From positions 17,938,525-18,002,524 of the forward strand of contig CM044959.1 in the NCBI GenBank assembly GCA_024516035.1: a DNA stretch of 64,000 nt, given 5' to 3'. Shown here piece by piece: positions 12,501 through 23,700 of the stretch (position 1 is the stretch's first letter; each line of letters starts with the position of its first letter). Source of the stretch: Bactericera cockerelli. Its lineage: Eukaryota; Arthropoda; Insecta; Hemiptera; Triozidae. The translations under genes and the position numbers were made by a program. A model generated the notes under the pieces. It was not told the origin of the DNA. It searched no databases and was given only the letters and a program-made list of their open reading frames with translations.

Positions 12501-12934
12501 ACACGGAACACACGTCGTCCAGGTTCCATCCGTGTGACACGGAACACACGTCTTCTAGATTCCATGCGTGTGACACGGAACACACGTCTTCTAGATTCCA
12601 TGCGTGCGATACGGAACACACAGGCTCAAGGTTCCATCCGTGCGACACGGAACACACAGCCTCCAAGTTCCATCCGTGCGACACGGAACACGCTTCATCT
12701 CGATACCTTCCGTGCGACACGGAACACAACTCCTCTCGATACATCCCGTGCGACACGGAACACACATCATCGGCCCCCAGTAGTGCCTACTATTCGGATT
12801 TCTCCGAGAGCAACACGAGGCAGTACGAGTGTATAGGGGACCCGGGGCCCCCCGCACCCGCACGCAATGCTACCAAGGCGCCCCTGAGTGTCATCAATGA
12901 GGCACTGCACAATGTTCCCTCCGATTATATTTGA
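9448..12934 (+). CDS. C-terminal part of a single-pass membrane protein with a CDTEH-repeat tail (three exons)
   Basis: Three exons (9448-9594, 10378-10706, 12401-12934) join in consistent phase with AG acceptors and GTGAGT/GTGAGA donors and end at TGA 12932-12934, giving about 337 codons. Exon A encodes a hydrophobic segment (ITLVIVSIISAVIGAIVMVT) followed by HCKRR, a typical stop-transfer, so the tail is inferred to be cytoplasmic. Exon B is Ser/Arg/His-rich and ends with EEPVYTELDK; exon C continues with TPAYQNTGF, then eight CDTEH repeats of 12 residues, an SSAYYSDFSESN segment and the C-terminus PSDYI. The ectodomain must be encoded upstream, outside what I can recognise. Tyrosine motifs such as YTEL, and the hydrophobic C-terminus, could be adaptor or PDZ ligands (inference). 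An adhesion or leucine-rich-repeat/Ig receptor is possible, but I cannot name the family. Confidence 0.8.
9683..9843. mobile_element. MITE-like hairpin element in intron
   Basis: Ends read TAGCCCATTCC and GGAACGGGGCTA, an inverted repeat continuing inward with mismatches. The core has an ACTCTGATTGGTTAATTTG segment like the element at 2143-2323. A TA or CAG duplication at the ends is possible but ambiguous. Confidence 0.65.
9848..9995 (+). mobile_element. 5S-rRNA-derived SINE (family D)
   Basis: Begins with a 5S rRNA-like stretch: TTCTCGTTCTGTCACTGAAG, then GAGGTTAGTACTTGGAT, corresponding to the 5S internal promoter region (box A, intermediate element and box C, known from 5S genes). It continues into a shared body with CCCACTCAGGCTG and TTTGAGTAGCTGGTT. 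Copies with the same head or body occur at 42425, 51785, 52817, 55440, 62815 and 63340. Confidence 0.8.
10183..10335. mobile_element. Dispersed repeat, family H (possible LINE 3' end)
   Basis: A GCTTTATTAGGTAGAACA start, a long A-rich stretch, then CCTACCTAAAGGGCGGGGTT and ATTGCCTATGGCAAT. The same unit recurs at 26350, 53253, 55733, 59225, 62508 and 63541 in both orientations. The tail-like structure suggests a non-LTR retrotransposon 3' end; this is inference. Confidence 0.6.
10378..10706 (+). CDS. Membrane-protein exon B
   Basis: Acceptor CCCCAG precedes 10378; donor GTGAGA follows 10706. The frame completing the split codon from exon A runs open for the whole exon. It encodes an Arg/Ser-rich segment (LGRRRRRSVPSSTASS), NNLCFVFAPCAKSV and ends in GEGEEPVYTELDK. 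A different 189-codon frame overlaps the exon but does not respect the splice phases. Confidence 0.75.
10797..11462. mobile_element. DNA-transposon-like element with 7-bp flanking duplication
   Basis: Left end AAATTATGAAACAGGATTAG is mirrored by the right end AATCCTGCTTCATAATT. CCCTAAG flanks both sides (10790-10796 and 11463-11469), consistent with a target-site duplication. Internal sequence includes a T run of more than 25 bases near 10934. Related ends occur at 11470-11500 and 58365-58395. Confidence 0.55.
11566..12185. mobile_element. Repeat element starting with a TACTTCCG palindrome
   Basis: Starts with a near-perfect 38-bp palindrome (TACTTCCGA...TCGGAAGTA around TTTCTAATATTAGAAA), followed by TTGTGTTCGTTTTTGTAAA, a TCTGTCGG-rich stretch and ACTCGACCGATTTTG. 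Ends near GAGGAAGTATTGTG at about 12170. The same palindrome recurs at 27272 and 55908, and part of it at 56668. Confidence 0.6.
12401..12934 (+). CDS. Membrane-protein terminal exon with CDTEH repeats
   Basis: Acceptor TTCCATTCCAG ends at 12400; the exon starts in phase 0 with VSHTAGTPAYQNTGF and stops with TGA at 12932-12934 after PSDYI. The middle is nine 12-residue units (see repeat entry). Downstream is 3' untranslated sequence. Confidence 0.85.
   Translation, partial: VSHTAGTPAYQNTGFLQCDIEHAEHTSSRFHACDTEHTSSRFHPCDTEHTSSRFHACDTEHTSSRFHACDTEHTGSRFHPCDTEHTASKFHPCDTEHASSRYLPCDTEHNSSRYIPCDTEHTSSAPSSAYYSDFSESNTRQYECIGDPGPPAPARNATKAPLSVINEALHNVPSDYI
12446..12780 (+). repeat. 36-bp in-frame tandem repeat encoding CDTEHTSSRFH[A/P]
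   Basis: Eight CDTEH units preceded by a diverged CDIEH unit, each 36 bp. Variation is concentrated at the A/P position and in the TSS triplet (TGS, TAS, ASS, NSS); RFH becomes KFH, RYL and RYI in later units. Cys, Asp, Glu and His are invariant in the eight CDTEH units. The period is a multiple of three, so copy number can change without loss of frame. Confidence 0.9.
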
Positions 12935-13454
12935 GACTGAGCGAGAATCAGACTGATTTTTGAATTTTTCCGTAGGCGAAATAAGGGAGAAAGCGAAACT
13001 TGTAGGCGAATATTTGGGAGAAACATTGTAATGATACATTATTCAGAAAGTCTAGGCTATCTTACTAGAGTAAAGCTCTTTTATATGGCTACCGTTAGTA
13101 TTTATCTCAATGTATTTTTTAGTATTTAAACTTCCTTAATTGTTTTTTGCATCCCTCTCAAGTTTTATGGTTAAAAAAACTATGTTAATTTGTCAAGGAA
13201 GATTGTAGAACAGTAAACCTTCTTCATAGGAATTTTAATATGTAGAACATGAAATTTATAACATACAGACATGAGTTCGACCCGTCATATTGTTAAAAAC
13301 AATCGAAGGTCTCAAAATTAAATTGAACGACACATGAATTTAAAGGGGTGGCAATTTGATAGAAAATCAATGTTTAACATGAACTTGACATGAACTCACA
13401 GCTGGGTGGAATTTTTAAATTCCACCTATGAACAAGTAAATGCTATGAATTCGT

Positions 13455-13612
13455 AATCTGTTATACGTAGAGCCGACCTCCCGGAGGTTGCAGGTTCGAA
13501 TCCAGGCCGGAGCGAAAAATTCTAACCAAGTTTTCCGTTTCCGGAATGGCATGGATGTAAAGGTAAAGTGAACTGAAGTAATGCGAAAGCGGTTCCGGGG
13601 CACAATTACTTA
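13455..13612 (+). mobile_element. tRNA-derived SINE, family A
   Basis: Plus-strand copy: tRNA-like B-box AGGTTCGAATCCAGG followed by TTTCCGGAATGGCATGGATG and GCGAAAGCGGTTCCGGGGCA. The 5' half of the head is truncated. Confidence 0.7.
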
Positions 13613-14054
13613 CCTTAAAAAATAAATTAAAAAAATACGTAGTGAGCAATCCTATAATAATAGTTACAAAAAATAAAGAGCTGGAAAATTTATATTAGTA
13701 GAAAGTTCAAGTTCTGATCAACACAATCCTCTTGCCCATGATAAAGGATCATGTCCAAGATTAAATACAAATAAAATCCGGCATAGCAACGTGTACTGTT
13801 TTTGTTGCATTATTACATTCCCTCCCAAATGACAATTTGTTTGTTTAATTTTTAAGAGCTTTTTTGTATCCTTACTATCTGTACAACTTTTTCTTTCGCA
13901 GTTGCAATACTAACTTTTGTTCCGTCCAACGTAAATCATAAGAAATCTTTATATTTTAAACAAAATTTATTTATTAGAATTTGTAACATTTTCCTGTACA
14001 TTTTGTAGAAACTATTTGTATAGTTTGTAAAATATTATACATACATGGTAGAAA

Positions 14055-14060
14055 AATAAA
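14055..14060 (+). promoter_or_regulatory. Candidate poly(A) signal AATAAA
   Basis: AATAAA is followed within 40 bases by a T-rich stretch, as expected for a cleavage and polyadenylation region of the plus-strand gene ending at 12934. Position-based inference. Confidence 0.4.
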
Positions 14061-14080
14061 TGAATTTTGAACGTTTATTC

Positions 14081-14711
14081 TAATTTGATTGCTCTTTTTT
14101 TTTCATTTACAATTTCTTCATGGACGAGCTTGGTGTAGTGCTGAGTAAGAGACAACGAATTTATTTCAAAATGGGCAGAGATAACATGGTGACTGTTCTT
14201 ACCCATTGAAATAGGTCAACTTATACATTCAAACCTGGATACAAGAGAATAATTTTCAGGTCGAATTTGGTAAAATTTAGTCCTCTTTAAGGGAAAATGA
14301 TATTTAAAGAAGAGAAACCTGGATATAAAATAAAATAAACCGGTGTGACACCACACAACTTTCAAACCATCATCAAAAAATCCAAAGGAGCGGCCCTTGC
14401 TGCACTTCCGTCGCAGAGTGCGGCCGATTTCAACCAAAAGTACCGTGGTTCGACATACCGTTCTCGAGATACAGGGTCGGACTTACTCGCTAATATCCAC
14501 CTGTTTTGACCTATAACTCGTTTACCGTAAGTGAAAGAAGGATAAATATTGTTGGTATTAACTCCTTCTTGCGAGACTTTTCGAACAAGATATAACTCGT
14601 TTTGTTTTTTCGTTAAAAAAATTCTGGCTGTTTCTTCAGCTGGCTGACGAAACCGACCAGAAATTAACATCAAAAAGTTTTATTCTCCTGGTTTTTAGTT
14701 GGGACCCTTTA
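14081..14711. other. Sequence flanking the minisatellite, no gene recognised
   Basis: A 103-codon minus-strand frame at 14362-14673 lacks recognisable domains. The sequence includes CCGTTCTCGAGATACAGGG and GACCTATAACTCGTTTACCG phrases that look repeat-like. If DCAF13 transcripts run through the array, their 3' end would fall here or inside the array. Confidence 0.4.
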
Positions 14712-17700
14712 TCTTCCTCTCCAGAACACCTACTCCACCTCTTTAACAACACTCTTGTTCCTCTCCTTAACCCTACTCCACCTCTTTAACAACACTCTTG
14801 TTCCTCTCCTTATCCCTACTCCACCTCTTTAACAACACTCTTGTTCCTCTCCTTAACCCTACTCCACCACTTTAACAACACTCTTGTTCCTCTTCTTAAC
14901 CCTACTCCACCTCTTTAACAACACTCTTGTTCCTCTTCTTAACCCTACTCCACCTCTTTAACAACACTCTTGTTCCTCTCCTTAACCCTACTCCACCACT
15001 TTAACAACACTCTTGTTCCTCTCCTTAACCCTACTCCACCTCTTTAACAACACTCTTGTTCCTCTCCTTAACCCTACTCCACCTCTTTAACAACACTCTT
15101 GTTCCTCTCCTTAACCCTACTCCACCTCTTTAACAACACTCTTGTTCCTCTCCTTAACCCTACTCTACCTCTTTAACAACACTCTTGTTTTTATTTATTT
15201 AATACATGACAAGTATATGGTTCAAATATATATAACAATGACAGTTTACATAATTTCATAATATATTTTAAATTGAACTTATGCTAGTTTCTTTTGGCTG
15301 TCGTCATCTCACACTAAGGGCCACACCTATGAAGTATGGTCCTTGTGTCGTGGGATGCAGCCTTTTTCTAGTTTTTGTGTTAATTATAATTACTGTTCCT
15401 CTCCTTAACCCTACTCCACCTCTTTAACAACACTCTTGTTCCTCTTCTTAACCCTACTCCACCTCTTTAACAACACTCTTGTTCCTCTCCTTAACCCTAC
15501 TCCACCTCTTTAACAACACTCTTGTTCCTCTCCTTAACCCTACTCCACCTCTTTAACAACACTCTTGTTCCTCTCCTTAACCCTACTCCACCTCTTTAAC
15601 AACACTCTTGTTCCTCTCCTTAACCCTACTCCACCTCTTTAACAACACTCTTGTTCCTCTCCTTAACCCTACTCCACCTCTTTAACAACACTCTTGTTCC
15701 TCTCCTTAACCCTACTCCACCTCTTTAACAACACTCTTGTTCCTCTCCTTAACCCTACTCCACCTCTTTAACAACACTCTTGTTCCTCTCCTTAACCCTA
15801 CTCCACCTCTTTAACAACACTCTTGTTCCTCTCCTTAACCCTACTCCACCTCTTTAACAACACTCTTGTTCCTCTCCTTAACCCTACTCCACCTCTTTAA
15901 CAACACTCTTGTTCCTCTTCTTAACCCTACTCCACCTCTTTAACAACACTCTTGTTCCTCTCATTAACCCTACTCCACCTCTTTAACAACACCTCTTGTT
16001 CCTCTCATTAACCCTACTCCACCTCTTTAACAACACTCTTGTTCCTCTCCTTAACCCTACTCCACCACTTTAACAACACTCTTGTTCCTCTCCTTAACCC
16101 TACTCCACCTCTTTAACAACACTCTTTGTTCCTCTCCAGAACACCTACTCACCTCTTTAACAACACTCTTGTTCCTACTCCACCTCTTTAACAACATTCT
16201 TGTTCCTCTCCTTAACCCTACTCCACCACTTTAACAACACTCTTGTTCCTCTCCTTAACCCTACTCCACCACTTTAACAACACTCTTGTTCCTCTCCTTA
16301 ACCCTACTCCACCTCTTTAACAACACTCTTGTTCCTCTCCTTAACCCTACTCCACCTCTTTAACAACACTCTTGTTTCCTCTCCTCAAACCCTACTCCAC
16401 CTCTTTAACAACACTCTTGTTCCTCTCCTTAACCCTACTCCACCTCTTTAACAACATTCTTGTTCCTCTCCTTAACCCTACTCCACCACTTTAACAACAC
16501 TCTTGTTCCTCTTCTTAACCCTACTCCACCACTTTAACAACACTCTTGTTCCTCTCCTTAACCCTACTCCACCTCTTAACAACACTCTTATTCCTCTCCT
16601 TAACCCTACTCCACCTCTTTAAACACTCTCTAAACTGTCTTCCTTACCTACCACCCTTACCCTTTCCTCCACTACCCACTTACACACTGTCTTCCTAACC
16701 ACCACCTTTAACAAACCTTGTTCTTCCTTACCTACCCACCTCTACAACACCTGTCTTCCTAACCTCTCACCCTAACACATCTTTCCTCTCTACCTACCCA
16801 CCCTTAACAACATCTGTCCTCTTCTACCCACCCACCTAACAACCTTGTTCCTCTTACTACTCCACTTACAATCTTTCCTCTTAACCCTCCCTCTAACAAC
16901 TCTGTCCTCTTACCTCCACCCTTTAACAACACCTTGTTCTCTCCTTAACCCTCTCACCCTTACACATCTTCCTCCTAACCCTACTCACCTCTTACACACT
17001 CTTTTAACATACTACTTAAAACATCTCTAACTATATTTAAACATCTTTCTTCCTTACACCCTAACCTTTTTTTTTTTTTTAAATCTGTTCTTCTTAACCA
17101 ACTTACAATTTTTTCTCCTTACCCACTCTTAACACACTTGTCCTCTCCAACCCTACCCACCTCTTTAAAACACTTGTTCCTCTCCTTAACCCTACTCCAC
17201 CTCTTTAAAACCTTGTTCTCTTACCTACTTCCACACCTCTTAACAACACTCTTGTTCCTCTCCTTAACCCTACTCCACCTCTTTAACAACACTCTTGTTC
17301 CTCTCCTTAACCCTACTACACCTCTTACAACACTCTTGTTCCTCTCCTTAACCCTACTCCACCTCTTTAACAACACTCTTGTTCCTCCCTTAACCCTCTC
17401 CTCTCTTTAAAACACTCTTGTTCCCTCTCTTAACCCTACTCCACCTCTTTAACAACACCTTTTCCTCCTTAATCCTACTCCACCTCTTTAACAACACTCT
17501 TGTTCCTCTCTTAACCCACTCCACCTCTTTAACATCTTGTTCCTCTCTTAACCCTACTCCACCTCTTTAACAACACTCTTGTTCCTCTCCTTAACCCTAC
17601 CCACCTCTTTAACAACACTCTTGTTCCTCTCCTTAACCCTCTCCACCTCTTTAACAACACTCTTGTTCCTTCCTTCAACCACCTCTCACAACCTCTTTTA

Positions 17701-20700
17701 CTAAACCTTTCTCACCTTACTCACCTCTTTAACTCTTTCCTCTATAACCCACTCCACCTCTTTAACAACACTTTTTCTCCTTAACCCTACTCCACCTACT
17801 TTAACAACTCTTGTTCCTTCTTAACCCTACTCCACCCTTTAACAACACTATTTCCTTCCTTACCCTACTCCACCTCTAACACACTGTTCCTTTAACCTAC
17901 TCCCTTCTTTAACACACTCTTTCTCTCTAACCCTACTCCACCTCTTTAACAAACTCTTGTTCCCTCCTTAACCCTACTCCACCTCTTTAACAACACTCTT
18001 GTTCCTCTCCTTAACCCTACTCCACCTCTAACCACTCTTTTCCTCTCCTTAACCCTACTCCATCTTTAACAACACTTGTTCCTCTCTTAACCCTACTCCA
18101 CCTCTTTAACAAACTCTTGTTCCTCTCTTAACCCTACTCCACCTCTTTAACAAACCTTTTCTCTCTTAACCCTACTCCACCTCTTTAACAACCTTGTTCC
18201 TCTCTTAACCCTACTCCACTTTTAACAACACTCTTGTTCTCTCCTTAACCCTACTCCACCTCTTTAACAAACTCTTGTTCCTCTCTTAACCCACTCCACC
18301 TCTTTAACAACACTCTTGTTCCTCTCTAACCCTACTCCACTCTTTAACAACACTCTTGTTCCTCTCCTTAACCCTACTCCACCTCTTTAACAACACTCTT
18401 TCCTCTTTACCACTCTCCTCTTAACACACTCACCTTTACACTCTGTTCCCTTAACCTCTCCACCTCTTTAACAACACTCTTGTTCCTTCCTCCTTAACCA
18501 CACTCATCCTCTTACAACCCTTTCCTCTCCTTAACCCTACTCCATCCTCTTTAACACCTCTTTTACACTCTTTCTCCTACCATCCACCTCTTTAACACAC
18601 TCGTCTCTGTCCTCTCCACCTCTTACTACACCTTTTAACACACTTTTCCTCTCCTTAACCCTACTCCCTCTTAACACACCTTTTCCTCTCTTCCCTACAC
18701 CACCCTTTAACAAACACTCTTGTTCCTCTCTTAACCCTACTCCACCTCTTTAACAAACATCTTGTTCCTCTCTAACCCTACTCCACCTACACACTCTTTC
18801 TTAACACTACTCTTTTACCCTGTTCCTTAACCCTACTCCACCTCTTTAACAACTCTTGTTCCTCTCCTTAACCCTACTCCACCCTTTAACAACACTCTTT
18901 TCCTTAACCCTACTCCACCTCTTTAACAACACTCTTGTTCCTCTCATTAACACTCCACTCTTAAAACCTCTTTACACACTCTTGTTCCCTCTAAAAAATC
19001 TTTCCTCTACCTACTCACCAACCTCTGCTTCAACCAACTACTTTCTCCTGTTCCTCCCCTTAACCCTCCACCTCTTTAACAACACTCGTTCCTCTCCTTA
19101 ACCCTACACCACTCTTTAACACACTTTTCCCTCTTAACCCACTCCACCTCTTACAACACTCTTCCTCTCTTAACCCTACTCCACCTCTTTAACACACTCT
19201 TCCTTTAACCCTCTCCACCTCCTTAACAACCCTTCCTCTTTAACCACTCCCCTCTTTAAACCCTACTCCTCTTACTAACCCTTCCTCCCTCTTTAACACA
19301 CTCTTTTCAACTCTTACCCTAACCTCCACCCTTTAACAACACTCTTGTTCCTCCTTAACCCTACCCACCTCTTTAACAACACTCTTGTTCCTCTCCTTAA
19401 CCCTACTCCCCTCTTTACAACACTCTTGTTCCTCTCCTTAACCTACTCACTCTACACTCTTTACACATCTTTTCCTACTTCTAACCTACCCCTCTTTAAC
19501 AACACTTTGTTCCTCTCTAACCCTACTCCACCTCTTTAAAACACTCTGTTCCTCTCCTTACCTACCACTCTTTAACTACACCTTTTCTCTCTTAACCACT
19601 ACCTTTTACTAACCCTTTTCCTCTCTTAACAACTCACTCTTTACACTTGTTCCTCCCTTAACCCTACTCCACCTCTTTAACAACACTGTTCTCTCTTACC
19701 CTACTCACTCTTAACAACACTCTTGTCCCTCTTACCCTACTCACCCTTAACAACTCTTGTTCCTCTCTTAACCCTACTCCCTCTTTAACACACTCTTTCC
19801 CTCCAACCCTACTACCTCTTTAACAACACTCTTGTTCCTTCTTAATACTCACCTCTTTAACAACACTCTTTCTCTTCCTATCATTTACACCTTTTACTCT
19901 CTACCCTACACCTAACACCTTGTTTTCCTCTCATCTTTAACCTCTTCTACCTTCTTAATACACTTAACACTTGTTCCTCTCCTTAACCCTACTCCACCTC
20001 TTTAACAACCTCTTGTTCCTCTCTTAACCCTACTCCACCTCTTTAACAACACTCTTGTTCCTCTCCTTAACCCTACTCCACCTCTTTAACAACACTCTTG
20101 TTCCTCTCCTTAACCCTACTCCACCTCTTTAACAACACTCTTGTTCCTCTCTTAACCCTACTCCACCTCTTTAACAACACTCTTGTTCCTCTCCTTAACC
20201 CTACCCACCTCTTTAACAACACTCTTGTTCCTCTCCTTAACCCTACTCCACCTCTTTAACAACACTCTTGTTCCTCTCTTAACCCTACTCCACCTCTTTA
20301 ACAACACTCTTGTTCCTCTCCTTAACCTACTCCACCTCTTAACACTTTCCACTCCACTCTTTAACAACACTCTTGTTCCTCTCTTAACCCTACTCCACCC
20401 TTTAACAACACTCTTGTTCCTCTCATTAACCCTACTCCACCTCTTAACAACACTCTTGTTCCTCTCTTAACCCTACTCCACCTCTTTAACAACACTCTTG
20501 TTCCTCTCCTTAACCCTACTCCACCTCTTTAACAACACTCTGTTCCTCTCTAACCACTCCACCTCTTTAACAACACTTTGTTCCTCTTCTTAACCCTACT
20601 CCACCTCTTAACAACACTCTTGTCCTCTCTTACCCTACTCCACCTCTTAACAACACTCTTGTTCCTCTCCTACCCTACTCCACCTCTTAACACACTCTTT

Positions 20701-23700
20701 TCCTCTCCTTAACCCTACTCCACCTCTTTAACAACACTCTTGTTCCTCTCTTAACCCTACTCCACCCTTAACAACACTCTTGTTCCTCTCTTAACCCTAC
20801 CCACCTCTTTAACAACACTCTTGTTCCTCTCTTAACCCTACTCCACCTCTTTAACAACACTCTTGTTCTCTCCTTAACCCTACTCCACCTCTTTAACACA
20901 CTCTTGTTCTCTCCTTAACCCTACTCCACCTCTTTAACAAATTCTTGTTCCTCTCCTTAACCCTACTCCACCTTTAAAACACCTTGTTCCCTTCTTAACC
21001 CTACTCCACCTCTTAAAAACACTCTTGTTCCTCTCTTAACCTACTCCACCTCTTTAACAACACTCTTGTTCCTCTCCTTAACCCTACTCCACCTCTTTAA
21101 CACTCTTGTTCCTCTCCTTAACCCTACTCCACCTCTTTAACAACACTCTTGTTCCTCTCTTAACCCTACTCCACTCTTAACAACACTCTTTCCTCTCTTA
21201 ACCCTACTCCACCTCTTTAACAACACTCTTGTTCCTCTCTAACCCTACTCCACCTCTTTAACAACACTCTTGTTCCTCTCCTTACCCTACTCACCTCTTT
21301 AACAACACTCTTGTTCCTCTCCTTAACCCTACTCCACCTCTTTAACAACACTCTTGTTCCTCTCATTAACCCTACTCCACCTCTTTAACAACACTCTTGT
21401 TCCTCTCTTAACCCTACTCCACCTCTTTAACAACACTCTTGTTCCTCTACCTACTCACCTCTTTAACAACACTTTGTCCTCTCTTAACCCTACTCACCCT
21501 TACAACATCTGTCCCCTACCCACTCCCTTAACAATCTTGTCCCCCTTAACCCACTCCACTCTTTAACAACCTCTGTTCCTCTCTTACCCTACTCACTCTT
21601 TAAACACTCTGTTCTCTCTTAACCCTATCCACCTCTTTAACAACACCTTGTCCTTCTTAACCACTCCACCTCTTTAACACACTCTTGTCCCTCCTTAACC
21701 CTATCCACTTAAAACACTTTGTTCTCTCTTAACCCTACCCACCTTTAACACACTTTGTTCCCTCTTACCCTACTCCACCTCTTAACAACACCTTTTCTCT
21801 CCTAACCCTACTCCACCTCTTTACAACACTTGTTCCTCTCTACCCTACTCACCTCTTTAACAACACTCTGTTCCTCTTAACCTATCCACCTTTTAACAAC
21901 ACTCTGTTCTCTCTTACCTACTCCACCTCTTTAACAACTCTTGTTCCTCCTTAACCTACTCCACCTCTTAACAACACTCTTGTTCCTTCTTAACCCTATC
22001 CACCTCTTTAAAACACTTGTTCCTCTTCTTACCCTACTCACCTCTTTAACAACACTTTGTTCCTCTCTTAACCCTACTCCACCTCTTTAACAAACTCTTG
22101 TTCTCTCTTAACCTACTCCACCTCTTACAACACTCTTGTTCCTCTTAACCCTACTCCACCTCTTTAACAACACTTTGTTCCTCTCTTAACCCTACTCCAC
22201 CTCTTTAACACACTTTGTTCCTCTCTTAACCTACTCCACTCTTTAACAACACTCTGTTCCTCTCTTAACCTACTCCACCTCTTTAAACACTCTTGTTCCT
22301 CTCTTAACCCTCCACCTCTTTAACAACACTCTTGTTCCTCTCTTAACCTACTCCACCTCTTTAACAACACTTTTTCTCTTCTTAACCCTACTCCACCTTT
22401 TAACAACACTCTTTGTCCTCTCTTAACCTACTCCACTCTTTAACAACACTCTTGTTCCTCCTTACCTACTCCACCTCTTTAACAAACATCTTGTTCCTCT
22501 CTTAACCCTACTCCACCCTTTAACAACACTCTTGTTCCTCTCTTAACCCTACTCCACCTCTTTAACAACACTCTTGTTCCTCTCTTAACCCTACTCCACC
22601 TCTTTAACACACTTTGTTCCTCTCTTAACCCTACTCCACCTCTTAACAACACTTTGTTTCTTCTTAACCTACTCCACCTCTTTAACAACACTCTTGTTCC
22701 TCTCCTTAACCCTACTCCACCTCTTTAACAACACTCTGTTCTCTCTTAACCTACTCCACCTCTTTAACACACTCTTGTTCCTCTCTTAACCTACTCCACC
22801 TCTTAACACACTCTTGTTCCTCTCCTTAACCCTACTCCACCTCTTTAACAACACTCTTGTTCCCTTACCTACCACCTCTTTAACAACATCTTGTTCCTTC
22901 TTAACCCTACTCCACCTCTTTAACACACTCTTGTTCTCTCAACCCTACTCCACCTCTTTAACAACACTCTTGTTCCTCTCTTAACCCTACTCCACCTCTT
23001 TAACAACACTCTTGTTCCTCTCTTAACCCTACTCCACCTCTTTAACAACCTTTGTTCCTCTCCTTAACCCTACTCCACCTCTTTAACAACACTCTTGTTC
23101 TCCCACTTTAACCTACATCCCCTACCTCTTTCCAACCCCACTCTTAACAACTCTTGTTCCTCTCCTTACCCTACTCACCTCTTAACAACACTCTTGTTCC
23201 TCTCTTAACCTACTCCACCTCTTTAACAACACTCTTGTCCTCTCTTAACCCTACTCCACCTCTTTAACAACACTCTTGTTCCTCTCTTAACCTACTCCAC
23301 CTCTTAACAACACTCTTGTTTCCCTCTCCTCTTAACCCCCCTAACCTCCCACCTCTTTAACAACACTCTTGTTCCTCTCCTTAACCCTACTCCACTCTTT
23401 AACAACATTTGTTCCTCTCCTTAACCCTACTCCACCTCTTTAACAACATCTTGTTCCTCTCTTAACCCTACTCCACCTCTTTAACAACACTTTGTTCCTC
23501 TCTTAACCTACTCCACCTCTTTAACAACACTTTGTTCCTCTCTTTCTTAACCCTACTCCACCTCTTTAACAACACTCTTGTTCCTCTCATTAACCCTACT
23601 CCACCTCTTTAACAACACTCTTGTTCCTCTCATTAACCCTACTCCACCTCTTTAACAACACTCTTGTTCCTCTCTTAACCCTACTCCACCTCTTTAACAA

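Larger units (their letters stand above)
12935..14080 (+). other. Probable 3' untranslated region of the membrane-protein gene
   Basis: AT-rich sequence after the TGA, with candidate poly(A) signals AATAAA at 13672-13677 and 14055-14060. It contains a family A SINE (13455-13612). The extent is inferred from the signals only. Confidence 0.4.

Noticed and set aside
12374..12863. Antisense repeat frames over the CDTEH exon
   Set aside because: The 36-bp period keeps several frames open; only the plus-strand frame joins exons A and B in phase with splice sites and gives a coherent C-terminus.
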